DNA from: Granulosicoccaceae bacterium
GTDB taxonomy: Bacteria; Pseudomonadota; Gammaproteobacteria; Granulosicoccales; Granulosicoccaceae
Direction: 5' to 3'
DNA length: 64,000 nucleotides
NCBI GenBank assembly: GCA_020629835.1
Contig: JAHDCO010000005.1
Coordinates: forward strand, 92,415-156,414
This document shows, one piece after another, positions 27,586-36,479 of the stretch; the stretch's first letter is position 1; every line of letters begins with the position of its first letter. Made by a program: the position numbers and the translations under genes. The notes below the pieces were generated by a model. That model was not told where the DNA came from, ran no database searches, and saw nothing but the letters and a program-made list of their open reading frames with translations.

Positions 27586-28254
27586 TTAGGTGCCTCTGAA
27601 GTCCCCCCATTCCAATACCTCTACACCGTGCCCTTCGGTGAAAACGTTCCGAGCGATCGCACCGCCCAAAATCGCTACAGGTACACCGCGAAATTTCTTC
27701 AGTGGCCCTTGGAGAATGGGATTGAGCTTTGGCCACAACGCTAATATCACGCCTTGTGTAAACCCATAGCGGTTGGTTTCCGTGAGAATCATAGAGGGAT
27801 GAAATAAGCTCAATCGGTCGAAGTTCAAAGCTTTCAATTCATCTTCAAGCTCGCCCTTAATTCGTAAGTAAAACGATCGGGATTTTGAATCTGCACCTAC
27901 GGAGCACAGTAACTGGAAATGATTGATGCCACGTGTTTTACACGCGGTTGCGAAATCTACCACCGCCGTTTTATCGATTCGCACATACTGCTCTTTACTC
28001 ACAGTCGAGGGCTGGCCGACGCCTAAGGTGCAGATGGCGCACTGATGGCCATCCATGTGATGTGCGTATGTTTCGGATTTGAAGATATCAATCTTATTCT
28101 GTTCTACGCGTTCATCTGTAACCGACTCAACATAATTTCGGCCTAACGACGTCACAAGCTGAAGTGACGGCTCTTGCAACAGATTGTCTAATACGGCACC
28201 ACCGACAGCACCAGTTGCTCCCATCATGACAACTTTAGTTACAGGGTCACTCAC
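27586..28254 (-). CDS. TIP30/HTATIP2-like NAD(P)-binding reductase
   Basis: A 222-residue atypical short-chain reductase. The N-terminal nucleotide-binding motif is MMGATGAVGGAV; CTLGVGQPSTVSKEQYVRID and FQLLCSVGADSKSRSFYLRIKGELE follow, the last holding the Tyr-x3-Lys pair. This resembles the HTATIP2/YwnB-like group, whose bacterial substrates are mostly unknown. It stands alone on the minus strand between phnM and the AraC gene and is convergent with phnM. No function is assigned. Confidence 0.75.
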   Translation of the reverse strand: MSDPVTKVVMMGATGAVGGAVLDNLLQEPSLQLVTSLGRNYVESVTDERVEQNKIDIFKSETYAHHMDGHQCAICTLGVGQPSTVSKEQYVRIDKTAVVDFATACKTRGINHFQLLCSVGADSKSRSFYLRIKGELEDELKALNFDRLSLFHPSMILTETNRYGFTQGVILALWPKLNPILQGPLKKFRGVPVAILGGAIARNVFTEGHGVEVLEWGDFRGT

Positions 28255-28305
28255 GGTTGATCTGTCATATCGATATTCATTTGGGCTTACCGGCGCATCA
28301 TAGAC

Positions 28306-29157
28306 TTAATGCGGCTGCATAGGATTCGCACGTCGGCGTTGCCGAAAGCGGCCAGGCGTGGTGCCGTAGTGTTGACGAAAACGTTTGTGAAAGTAACTTA
28401 AATTTTCTATCCCACATTGTTCAGCAATTTTAGCCAATGGTAAGTGACTATCCGCCAATAACATTGCCGCATGCTGTATGCGCATTTTGTTCACGTATTC
28501 AGTAGGAGACAATCCGACGAATTTTCGCATCTGGCGACAAACATGTTCATGTCCACGTCCGGCCTCAGAAACGAACCCTGCCGCACCGCGTTTAAAAACC
28601 TCAGGGCTTCGCGCAGCCTCACAGGCCTGCAGCAACCACTTTGGCATACGTGAGTCTGCCGTGTTGGAAGGGTCCAAAATATGGGTTAGCAACGATAAAA
28701 GAAATTGTTCTACTCGAGTTAATGAGCGAATGGAGTTCTGCAGTTCCATCGTGTTGTTGATAGCCCGTTCAAGCTGCGCACCTTGTAACTGAATCTTGGG
28801 AGGAACTACTTCGTTATGCCAGAAAAAACGTGACGATAATTCTTGTGGGTAACGCTGATATAGATGTTCTGCAATTTCATTACGAAACAACACATTGAGA
28901 ATGCGGCAACCGTGCAATGAATCGGCTTGAAGACAATGCGTATCCGTTGGTCTGATAAACAGCAAATCTCCACGCTCAAGCGTATCGACAGTTTCGTTTA
29001 TGCGATGGGTAGCGGAACCTTGTTCCACGATAAACAGCTCATGGAAATCGTGGCTATGTTGAACGGTGGGAGGTAAGGGGGAGAGTGATTTCCGAGCGAA
29101 ATGGAAATACTCGTCTCGTTGGACGTAGGAATCAACTCTAAACACCCTAGTACGCAC
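28306..29157 (-). CDS. AraC-family regulator with cupin sensor domain
   Basis: A 283-residue regulator: N-terminal cupin (about 30-110; HSHDFHELFIVEQGSATHRI, RGDLLFIRPTDTHC) and a C-terminal double helix-turn-helix (about 180-275; GRGHEHVCRQMRKFVGLSPTEYVNKMR, then CGIENLSYFHKRFRQHYGTTPGRFR). AraC proteins with such cupins usually sense sugars; the layout recalls RhaS/MelR. It diverges from the PhyH-MBL-ABC-GH38 operon, and a 21-bp-spaced direct repeat in the 153-bp gap is a candidate binding site. It is therefore the likely activator of that operon. Confidence 0.88.
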   Translation of the reverse strand: MRTRVFRVDSYVQRDEYFHFARKSLSPLPPTVQHSHDFHELFIVEQGSATHRINETVDTLERGDLLFIRPTDTHCLQADSLHGCRILNVLFRNEIAEHLYQRYPQELSSRFFWHNEVVPPKIQLQGAQLERAINNTMELQNSIRSLTRVEQFLLSLLTHILDPSNTADSRMPKWLLQACEAARSPEVFKRGAAGFVSEAGRGHEHVCRQMRKFVGLSPTEYVNKMRIQHAAMLLADSHLPLAKIAEQCGIENLSYFHKRFRQHYGTTPGRFRQRRRANPMQPH

Positions 29158-29205
29158 GGTTTAGCCTACAAATTTTCCAAAATCGCCATAGCTAGTGCCA
29201 TTAAA

Positions 29206-29232
29206 AGTCAATTTAGCACATGTTTGAGTCAA
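29206..29232 (+). promoter_or_regulatory. Candidate AraC-type operator (direct repeats, 21-bp period)
   Basis: AGTCAATTT starting at 29206 and AGTCAAATT starting at 29227 repeat with a 21-bp period, two helical turns, as in araI1/araI2. They lie in the gap between the divergent AraC gene and the PhyH operon. A separate 12-bp palindrome TACGGTACCGTA is at 29265-29276, between the repeats and the operon start. Confidence 0.5.
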
Positions 29233-29310
29233 ATTCCGATCTTTGAGCAAGGCACCGGGCGGCGTACGGTACCGTAAAGGTAATAATAAGAAACCAAAGG
29301 CCTATTTGGA

Positions 29311-30132
29311 GTGTTGCTCGATCTTAGTTTTCAGGCTGCGTCACCAGCGCAGGCACAAATCCTCACGGACGATCAAATTCGGCATTACAACCAGCATGGT
29401 TTTGTGCAGCCAATTGATTTACTGAGTGCAGCAGAGGTAGCCAGCTTTCGCCAGTACGTTGATGGACTGATGTCGGACATGGGAGAAGACGGCGCATACG
29501 GCATCAATTGCTATCAGGCCCGTTTGGGTGGGCTGTGGGACATGGCCAACCATTCAAAGCTGCTCGACTATGTGCAGGACATTATCGGACCAAACATCAT
29601 TTGCTGGGCGTCGGCTATCTTGTCAAAAAAGCCATTCGACGAACGCCAGGTGCCGTGGCACCAGGACGCAAGTTTTTGGAAGCTCACGCCGGCGCGAACG
29701 GTCACTGTCTGGTTAGCCATCGACGATGCGGATGAAAATAACTCAGCTATGCGCTTTCTGCCGGGTTCCCATAAAGACGGTGTTAAAGCAACACAAAGTG
29801 CAGGCAAAAACTCCGTATTTCATAAAGAAACGGCCGAGACTGAAACGCTTGGAGAACCTTTTACTAACGTACTTAAGGCCGGGCAGATGTCATTGCACGC
29901 CGACATGTTGGTGCATGGATCCTTAGCCAATATATCGAGCAGGCGTCGCTGCGCTCTAACTCTTCGATATTGCCCCCCAGAGGTGTGCATTGTTGACAAC
30001 GAATGGGCTACCGGGGTTGAAGCCATCGTTTGCCGCGGAACCGCTGACGGGACGGATTGGGTGCATCACCCGCGACCGGTAAACAACGACATTCTTAAAA
30101 CCTCAAGCCCTCATGTTGTCGGCAATAACTAA
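29311..30132 (+). CDS. Phytanoyl-CoA dioxygenase (PhyH)-family Fe(II)/2OG oxygenase
   Basis: A 273-residue oxygenase. The iron facial triad is visible: H and D in VPWHQDASFW and the distal H in DMLVHGSLANIS, followed by SSRRRCALTLRY carrying the 2-oxoglutarate-binding Arg. PhyH-family enzymes hydroxylate very varied small molecules, so the substrate is open. It is the first gene of the operon with the MBL protein, an ABC importer and an alpha-mannosidase, suggesting it modifies the imported compound or its aglycone. GTG 29311 has AAAGG 10 bases upstream; TTG 29314 is possible. Confidence 0.85.
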   Translation: MLLDLSFQAASPAQAQILTDDQIRHYNQHGFVQPIDLLSAAEVASFRQYVDGLMSDMGEDGAYGINCYQARLGGLWDMANHSKLLDYVQDIIGPNIICWASAILSKKPFDERQVPWHQDASFWKLTPARTVTVWLAIDDADENNSAMRFLPGSHKDGVKATQSAGKNSVFHKETAETETLGEPFTNVLKAGQMSLHADMLVHGSLANISSRRRCALTLRYCPPEVCIVDNEWATGVEAIVCRGTADGTDWVHHPRPVNNDILKTSSPHVVGNN

Positions 30133-30146
30133 GGGTGAGGTGCTAG

Positions 30147-30833
30147 ATGCTAATGAAATGGTACGGACATGCCGCGTTTGGTTTATTCCCTGACTCTGGC
30201 CCATCCATTATCACCGACCCCTACACACCAGAAGGGGTGGGTTACGACCCCATTCCCGACACCGCTGATGTGGTGTTGATCAGTTCAGACGATGATGATG
30301 CACATTGCCGTGCAGATTTAATCCCGGGCGACCCGCACGTTATCAACGCACTGACCGTCGCCCAATCGGGCGGCATTTCGAACTGGGAGACTTTTCAAGT
30401 CAAAGCCATCGAAGCGGCTGAATGGGACCACCACCCCGAACATGCTGTCCCAGGTCAAAACGGGATGTACCGATTCGAATTGGACGGTATTCGCTTCGCT
30501 CACATGGGAGATGTCGGTAATCCATTAAGCGTTGAACAAATGGATTTTTATCAGGATGTGGACGTACTGCTGGCCTTAGCGGGTGGTTATCTAACTATTG
30601 AATTACCTGATTTGATGAAAATGATTAATCGGGTAAAACCGCGACTGATCATCCCCATGCATTTTCGGACATTGACATATCGCCCTAGAAATACTTTTTG
30701 GATTGAATCGTTCTTGGAGTACTTCGATGATTCATCTGTCTCGTTTGCTTGTAGCAGTCAAGCGCACTTAACCGCTGAGTCGTTGCCGACCAGCACAGAA
30801 GTTCTGGTAATGGATTATTACCGTCAACCTTAA
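30147..30833 (+). CDS. MBL-fold (UlaG-like) protein with degenerate HxHxDH motif
   Basis: A 228-residue metallo-beta-lactamase-fold protein, recognised by MKWYGHAAFGLFP, IITDPYTPEGVGY, FAHMGDVGNPLSVEQM and LIIPMHFRTL. The usual first metal motif (SHxHxDH) is replaced by SSDDDDAHC at about residues 54-62, so two metal histidines are Ser and Asp; the later HMGD and PMHF histidines remain. It may bind one metal or be a remodelled hydrolase. It starts 14 bp after the PhyH gene with GAGG 6 bases upstream, so belongs to the same operon. Relatives include lactonases, but the substrate is unknown. Confidence 0.75.
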   Translation: MLMKWYGHAAFGLFPDSGPSIITDPYTPEGVGYDPIPDTADVVLISSDDDDAHCRADLIPGDPHVINALTVAQSGGISNWETFQVKAIEAAEWDHHPEHAVPGQNGMYRFELDGIRFAHMGDVGNPLSVEQMDFYQDVDVLLALAGGYLTIELPDLMKMINRVKPRLIIPMHFRTLTYRPRNTFWIESFLEYFDDSSVSFACSSQAHLTAESLPTSTEVLVMDYYRQP

Positions 30834-30909
30834 GCAGTGTTCATGTAAGTACGCATCGAAAATATTATCCGCGATGCGATAACTCATTTTGAGGAGAGTA
30901 ATTTTGATA

Positions 30910-32631
30910 ATGAAAAGAACGCTAACGTTAACCGCAGTCGCATTGGCTATGGCCGTAAGCGGCGGTGCTTTTGCTCAGGAGAGGGCAGACACAGTAATTT
31001 TTGATTTAGATCGCACCATCAAAGATCCTGAAAACTTTAACTGGTTTACCTCAGGCACCAAGCGACAACACGGTGCTCACCAATCAATGTGGGAACCCTT
31101 GTTCATTCTGAATTACACCACGGGCGAATTGGACCCGTGGCTTGCTACCGGAATTGAATCGAACGATGATTTCACTGAGTGGACCCTAGCTATTCGCGAA
31201 GGGGTAACGTGGTCCGATGGCGAAACTTTTGATGCGGATGATGTTGTCTTTACCGCGAACCTTGCATTAAACAACGAAGACCTGTCGCAGCGAGAGGCCG
31301 CGAACCTACGCTCACAAGTAGCCTCAGTTGAAAAGATGGGCGATCTTAGTGTCAAGTTTGTCTTGAAGTCGGCAAACCCACGTTTTGCAACTGAGAATTT
31401 CGGTGTTCGTATTTTTGGCTCTTTTTTAATCATGCCTGAACACGTTTGGGCTGGCGAAGACCCAGCAACCTTTGCGTTTTTTCCACCCATTGGAACGGGT
31501 CCGTATACATTCACATCAGCCTCCACCAACCGGGCAATCTGGGATAGGAACGATGACTGGTGGGGCGCTCAAAGCGGCTTTCAGGAATTACCAGAACCGC
31601 AACGCCTGATTTGGTTAGAAACCGGCGGTGAAGAGAGCCGTGCGCAACTCATTGCCAGTAACCAAATCGATGCAGCGACCAACGTTACGGTTGGCACACT
31701 GGAAGCGATTCGTGCCCAGAACCCCAACGTCACTGCATGGCATGAGGATTATCCTTATGCGTGGCCTGATCCGTGTGCACGACAGCTTGAAATCAACACC
31801 ACGGTTGCTCCATGGACTGATCCGAATCTGCGTCGCGCGGTTGCGCACATCATTGATCGCAGCCAGATCGTTAACGTAGCGTACGAAGGTACGACGGTAG
31901 CTTCAGAAAGCATGTTCGTTCAGTACGGCTCGATGGGCGCCTACATCGATGCAATTAAAGAAGCCGGCTATGGGTTACCGGCCAAAGGTGACGCGGCAGC
32001 AGGCCAAGCGCTAATTGAGGCAGCAGGATACGCCAAAGGCGACAATGGCTATTACGCAAAAGATGGTGAGACGCTGTCGGTGAGTATTCACGTTAATTCC
32101 GCGTCCACCGAATACACCCGAACCATTGATGTTGTTGTTGAGCAGTTGAATCGCGCGGGTATCGAAGCCAAAGCGGTCCCTGTTGAAAACGGTGTTTTCT
32201 GGGGTGAAGTGCTGCCGTTCGGTTCTTTTGAAATGTCATACAGCTGGTTAAGCTGTGGCTCGGTGAATGAGCCCTGGACGTCGATGGCACGTTACACCAC
32301 CGATTCAGTGGTTCCCGTGGGCGAACGCTCACCTGGGTTTAATAACACCTCACGATGGGACAGTGAAGCGGCAGCGACTTACACTGAGCTTGTGGCAAGC
32401 ATGGCCAATTTGGCTGCTGATGATCCTAAGCTACCGGAGTTAGTGGCTGAGGCCTATGCGCATCTGGATGCCGAAGTACCGTTTATCCCATTGGTACAGG
32501 CCGCGAAGTTGTTGCCGTTTAACAATACCTATTGGACCGGCTGGCCGACCGCTGAAAACGCGTATAACCACCCCGCATTCTGGTGGAATTCGGGTCATCA
32601 AATTATCCATAATTTGACTAAAGCTCAATAA
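30910..32631 (+). CDS. Family 5 (peptide/opine/oligosaccharide) ABC binding protein
   Basis: A 573-residue periplasmic binding protein; signal peptide TLTLTAVALAMAVSGGAFAQ. Family-5 features: the WEPLFILNYTTGELDPWLATG opening, WTLAIREGVTWSDGETFDADDVVFT and PPIGTGPYTFTS. Such proteins bind peptides, opines or oligosaccharides; the downstream alpha-mannosidase favours a mannosyl-containing ligand. TTG 30904 is an alternative start, with GAGGAGAG 5 bases upstream; for ATG 30910 the spacing is 11. Two hairpins separate it from the permease gene. Confidence 0.9.
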   Translation: MKRTLTLTAVALAMAVSGGAFAQERADTVIFDLDRTIKDPENFNWFTSGTKRQHGAHQSMWEPLFILNYTTGELDPWLATGIESNDDFTEWTLAIREGVTWSDGETFDADDVVFTANLALNNEDLSQREAANLRSQVASVEKMGDLSVKFVLKSANPRFATENFGVRIFGSFLIMPEHVWAGEDPATFAFFPPIGTGPYTFTSASTNRAIWDRNDDWWGAQSGFQELPEPQRLIWLETGGEESRAQLIASNQIDAATNVTVGTLEAIRAQNPNVTAWHEDYPYAWPDPCARQLEINTTVAPWTDPNLRRAVAHIIDRSQIVNVAYEGTTVASESMFVQYGSMGAYIDAIKEAGYGLPAKGDAAAGQALIEAAGYAKGDNGYYAKDGETLSVSIHVNSASTEYTRTIDVVVEQLNRAGIEAKAVPVENGVFWGEVLPFGSFEMSYSWLSCGSVNEPWTSMARYTTDSVVPVGERSPGFNNTSRWDSEAAATYTELVASMANLAADDPKLPELVAEAYAHLDAEVPFIPLVQAAKLLPFNNTYWTGWPTAENAYNHPAFWWNSGHQIIHNLTKAQ

Positions 32632-32648
32632 GGTTAGCGTTGACCAGG

Positions 32649-32747
32649 AGTGATTTACTCACCGCCTTAAGAACGCGCGAGTAGCCAATCACTTTTACGT
32701 TGTAGGAGAACCGCCGTGGCGTTTCCGAATAAGAAACGCCACGGCGG
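32649..32747 (+). repeat. Two intercistronic hairpins after binding-protein gene
   Basis: Hairpin A: AGTGATT-TACTC (32649-32660) pairs with GAGTA-GCC-AATCACT (32679-32693), with a 3-base bulge, and is followed by TTTT, like a leaky terminator. Hairpin B: a perfect 15-bp stem, CCGCCGTGGCGTTTC (32711-32725) and GAAACGCCACGGCGG (32733-32747), with a 7-base loop. Both lie between the binding-protein stop (32631) and the permease start (32785). They probably lower permease expression relative to the binding protein. Confidence 0.85.
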
Positions 32748-32784
32748 CAGTGCTGACACGTCGATACTCACAAAGGAGGGGCCT

Positions 32785-33795
32785 GTGGCGCGAATACCTA
32801 AGGGCTATATTCTCAATCGCTTAACCACATTACTGTTAACCATACTGATTGCGGCTACGCTGATTTGGTTAATCCCCAGACTTAGCCCGGTAGATCCGGC
32901 CGACATCATGCTCGGCCGCATGTCAGCCGCTGGCGGTACCGTGGCAGATTCAGAACAGATTCTCGCTACGCTGCAAGAACGGTTTGGTTTGAATGATCCT
33001 TTGATCGTTCAATACCTGAAGTACATTAGAAATGTAGCGGTGTTTGATTTTGGGTTATCCACCGCGTCATTTCCTACACCGGTTGCTGTGCTTATTGCCA
33101 ACGCCCTGCCTTGGACATTAGGCCTGATGTTGATCTCCATACTGATCACGTTTTTTATTGGTAATTTGCTCGGCGCACTGATGGTGTGGGATCACTCACC
33201 AAAGCTTGTTCGAGTAGCGATTCCTACCGCCATGGTGTTTACATCGATACCGCCTATATTGTCCGGGCTGTTATTGATGTGGTTGTTCTCTGCCAATTTA
33301 GGCTGGTTTCCACTAACCGGTTCCTACGGCTTGATGGTCGAACCTGGCTGGACATGGGAGTTTACCCAATCCGTTCTTTATCACGGCTTTTTGCCCGCGC
33401 TCTCCATCGTGGTGGTTACGTTTGGTTTTTGGGCATTAGGTATGCGCGGACTAATGATAACGGTACAGGGTGAGGACTACATTAAGTTGGCTGAGGCCAA
33501 AGGGTTACGGCCCAGGTTCATCTTGTATCGATACATGATTCGCAACGCCATCTTGCCGCAAATCACGGCCTTTGCACTAAAGATAGGGTTACTGATTGCG
33601 GGGCAAGTGTTGGTCGAACGAATCTTTGCTTACAACGGGATGGGTAAGCTTCTATACGACGCCATTCTTGACCAGGACTTTCCAGTCATTCAAGGCGTCA
33701 GCTACGTCATCATATTAATGACCGCCATATCTGTGTTTATCGTGGATCTTATCTACCCGTTGATTGATCCGCGTATTCGGCACGAGGCGGAATAA
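32785..33795 (+). CDS. DppB-type ABC permease
   Basis: A 336-residue permease: first helix YILNRLTTLLLTILIAATLI, the periplasmic LQERFGLNDPLIVQYLKYI, and the EAA loop LAEAKGLRPRFILYRYMIRN. GTG 32785 has an excellent AAAGGAGGG 5 bases upstream and gives the family N-terminus. GTG 32716, with AGGAG 7 bases upstream, would add 23 residues encoded by the 15-bp hairpin, so is less likely but not excluded. It forms the channel with the next permease. Confidence 0.88.
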   Translation: MARIPKGYILNRLTTLLLTILIAATLIWLIPRLSPVDPADIMLGRMSAAGGTVADSEQILATLQERFGLNDPLIVQYLKYIRNVAVFDFGLSTASFPTPVAVLIANALPWTLGLMLISILITFFIGNLLGALMVWDHSPKLVRVAIPTAMVFTSIPPILSGLLLMWLFSANLGWFPLTGSYGLMVEPGWTWEFTQSVLYHGFLPALSIVVVTFGFWALGMRGLMITVQGEDYIKLAEAKGLRPRFILYRYMIRNAILPQITAFALKIGLLIAGQVLVERIFAYNGMGKLLYDAILDQDFPVIQGVSYVIILMTAISVFIVDLIYPLIDPRIRHEAE

Positions 33796-33797
33796 TC

Positions 33798-34724
33798 ATG
33801 AGCACATCAGCAACACAAGAACCGCAACTCACTAAAGCACAGCAGCGCAAAATGCGCCGTTTCGACAACCCATGGTTAAATCCGAAATTGCTGTGGGGCG
33901 CAGCGATCCTAATCGGCATCATGGCTCTGGGATTGATCGGTCGTTTGCTATGGGATACCGAACTGGTGTTTACGGGATCCGGGCCGTTAAAGCTTCCGCC
34001 CATCGGCTTTGAAAACCTGCGCGGGCAGAGTGGTATTACCGACCATCCCTTAGGGACTGATGGCGCCGGGCGTGACGTGCTCTCGCTATTGATTGTAGGC
34101 GCGCCTAACTCGCTTTATGTGGGTTTACTGGCTTCGTTAATCGGCATGAGTCTGGGTATTTTCCTGGGTTTTTCGGCAGGCTTCGTACGCGGACGAGTCG
34201 ATGACGTCATTCGCGTACTGAGTGATGTCATGATCACGATTCCGCCCCTGTTGATACTGGTTGTCTTCCAGTCAGCCTATGGCGATGTGAACCTCACCAT
34301 GATGGCGGTTCTAATTGCCGCATTTGTGTGGCAATCACCCACACGGCTCATACGTGCGCAGGTGATGTCAATGCGTGAATCCGGGTATGTGCAAATGGCA
34401 CGCTTATCCGGTGCGTCCACGTTTCACATCATGTTCAAAGAAATGCTGCCGAACCTGATTCCGTATTTGTTTGGTTCCTTTATCGCTAACGTCACGACAT
34501 CCATCGTCACCGCGGTAGGGTTAGAAGTGCTCGGCCTCGGGCCGCAACGTGTGCCTACCTTGGGGCGCACCATTTATGAAGCGATTAATGCCGGTGCCTT
34601 AATACAAAATTTATGGTGGTGGTGGGGCATTCCCACGCTGTTTTTGGCATTGATGTTTATCGCATTGCTCCTTATCAACATCGGGCTGGATGAAGTGTCT
34701 AACCCGCGTTTACGTAAGCTTTAG
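33798..34724 (+). CDS. DppC-type ABC permease
   Basis: A 308-residue permease: N-terminal cytoplasmic segment, first helix about 32-52, the conserved HPLGTDGAGRDVLSLLIVGAPNSL and the EAA loop MARLSGASTFHIMFKEMLPNLIP. GxDxxGRD-type sequence before the membrane core is diagnostic of DppC/OppC. It starts 2 bp after the first permease gene and precedes the ATPase gene by 9 bp. Confidence 0.92.
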   Translation: MSTSATQEPQLTKAQQRKMRRFDNPWLNPKLLWGAAILIGIMALGLIGRLLWDTELVFTGSGPLKLPPIGFENLRGQSGITDHPLGTDGAGRDVLSLLIVGAPNSLYVGLLASLIGMSLGIFLGFSAGFVRGRVDDVIRVLSDVMITIPPLLILVVFQSAYGDVNLTMMAVLIAAFVWQSPTRLIRAQVMSMRESGYVQMARLSGASTFHIMFKEMLPNLIPYLFGSFIANVTTSIVTAVGLEVLGLGPQRVPTLGRTIYEAINAGALIQNLWWWWGIPTLFLALMFIALLLINIGLDEVSNPRLRKL

Positions 34725-34733
34725 GGCGGGTCT

Positions 34734-36479
34734 ATGAGCGTTCTGGATTTAAAAGACTTATCCATCGACTTCCCGACCACCAAAGGTGTGGTACATGCAG
34801 TATCGGATTTTTCAGTGTCCATCGCAGCAGGACGTCGAGTGGGTTTTATTGGCGAGAGCGGTTCAGGAAAGACCACCACAGCGCTATCTGCCATGCGTAT
34901 GTTGGCCGCACCGGGTTTTGTATCCAAGGGAGAGATACATCTACATTCGCTCGATAGCACGAATTTATTGGGTTTGAGCGATGAAGCCATGCGTAAAGTA
35001 CGGCTTCGAAAAATCAGCTACATCCCGCAAGGTGCGATGAATTCTCTGAACCCCGTGGTGCGTATCGAAAACCAGATTTGGGATGGCATCATCGCGCACG
35101 AGGGCAAAGTTGCACCTCTGGAGCTCAAAAGACGATCCACAGAAGTTTTAGCGAATGTGGGCTTACCTGCGCATGTCGGTGAACTGTTTCCACATGAGCT
35201 ATCCGGCGGCATGAAACAACGCGTATGTATTGCCATTGGCGTGTGCTTAACGCCTGAATTAATTATTGCAGATGAACCCACCAGTGCCCTGGACGTGATT
35301 ACTCAAAGACACGTCATGCAGACCTTGCGTGAAGTTCAAGACAAAATCGGCGCAGGCCTCATTCTGATCGGCCACGATATGGGCCTGATGGCACAGACTG
35401 TGGATGAATTAGCGGTCATGAAGCTAGGCAAACTAGTGGAATTTGGGCCGGTGAAGCAGATCCTTGAAAACCCAACACATCCTTACACCAAAGATTTAAT
35501 TTCCTCGGTGCCGCTTGTGGGTGGGCCCAGTTTCTTAGATTCTCCACCAGCAGACCATACCAACCAAACAGCCACCAGTTCGAGCCTGGACACGCCTTTA
35601 TTCGAATTCGAAAACGTCAGCAAAACCTATGGTGAGGTGACCGCACTACACCCCATGTCGTTTCAGCTCGACGGTGCCGTACCAAAAATCATCTCGATAG
35701 TGGGGCAGTCGGGTTCAGGAAAGTCCACGCTGGGTAGTTTGATGTTGGGATTCAACACCCCATCCAGTGGCAAGGTTAAGTTTTTTGGTAAAGACATCAA
35801 CCGGTTTAATAGTAGGGAAAAGTTAGCATTCCATAAAGACGTACAAGCGGTGTTTCAAGATCCGTACGCCTGCTTCAATCCGTTTTACCGTGTAGATCAC
35901 GCGCTAAGTTTTCCGTTTAAACGTTTCGGTTTATCAAAATCGGATGCACACACCCGCACGGCAATGGAAGAGGCGTGTGATGCTGTAGGGCTGGACCCAA
36001 ACTTGGTGTTGCAACGATACCCACATCAACTCTCGGGTGGGCAACGTCAGCGTCTGATTGTAGCGCGTGCCTTAATGTTATCGCCGAAGCTACTCATTGC
36101 AGACGAACCGGTATCGATGGTGGATGCGTCGCTACGATCAACCATTTTAAAAAATATCTACGATCTTAAAGAAAAGCACGATATTTCTATCGTGTACATC
36201 ACGCATGATCTGGCCACCGCGTATCACGTCAGTGATTATGTGATGGTGTTATTTCATGGCCAGGTAGTGGAAGCAGGCCCGCCAAAAGCGGTCATCGGTG
36301 ACCCACAGCACGACTACACCCGCCTGCTCATCGACTCGATACCGTGGCCTGATCTGAACAGAGATTGGGGCTCCGCCAGTACAGCAAAAGCCGCCTTGGA
36401 ACGCTTGGATTCCATGCCAAGAGATCAGTCAGCGGTGTTGCGTGGTGATATTCCGGGCTTTCAATTGGAATCGATGTGA
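34734..36479 (+). CDS. Fused DppD-DppF-type ABC ATPase
   Basis: A 581-residue protein with two complete nucleotide-binding domains. Domain 1 (about 1-265): Walker A GESGSGKTT, signature LSGGMKQRVCIAIG, Walker [13 protein letters not shown]. Domain 2 (about 290-560): Walker A GQSGSGKST, signature [15 protein letters not shown], Walker B LLIADEPVSMVD. Each ends with the oligopeptide-type HPYTKDL / HDYTRLL motif. Fusion of the two subunits is common in sugar and opine importers of this family. ATG 34734 has AGGGCGGG upstream. The stop overlaps the alpha-mannosidase start by 4 bp. Confidence 0.92.
   Translation: MSVLDLKDLSIDFPTTKGVVHAVSDFSVSIAAGRRVGFIGESGSGKTTTALSAMRMLAAPGFVSKGEIHLHSLDSTNLLGLSDEAMRKVRLRKISYIPQGAMNSLNPVVRIENQIWDGIIAHEGKVAPLELKRRSTEVLANVGLPAHVGELFPHELSGGMKQRVCIAIGVCLTPELIIADEPTSALDVITQRHVMQTLREVQDKIGAGLILIGHDMGLMAQTVDELAVMKLGKLVEFGPVKQILENPTHPYTKDLISSVPLVGGPSFLDSPPADHTNQTATSSSLDTPLFEFENVSKTYGEVTALHPMSFQLDGAVPKIISIVGQSGSGKSTLGSLMLGFNTPSSGKVKFFGKDINRFNSREKLAFHKDVQAVFQDPYACFNPFYRVDHALSFPFKRFGLSKSDAHTRTAMEEACDAVGLDPNLVLQRYPHQLSGGQRQRLIVARALMLSPKLLIADEPVSMVDASLRSTILKNIYDLKEKHDISIVYITHDLATAYHVSDYVMVLFHGQVVEAGPPKAVIGDPQHDYTRLLIDSIPWPDLNRDWGSASTAKAALERLDSMPRDQSAVLRGDIPGFQLESM

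Noticed and set aside
30147..30833. MBL-fold gene near the phn operon as a candidate PhnP
   Set aside because: It is closer to UlaG-like proteins, lacks the HxHxDH motif needed by PhnP, and belongs to a different operon under an AraC regulator.
32716..32784. N-terminal extension of the DppB-type permease from GTG 32716
   Set aside because: The extension is encoded largely by a perfect 15-bp inverted repeat and is not family-like; GTG 32785 has the better ribosome-binding site.
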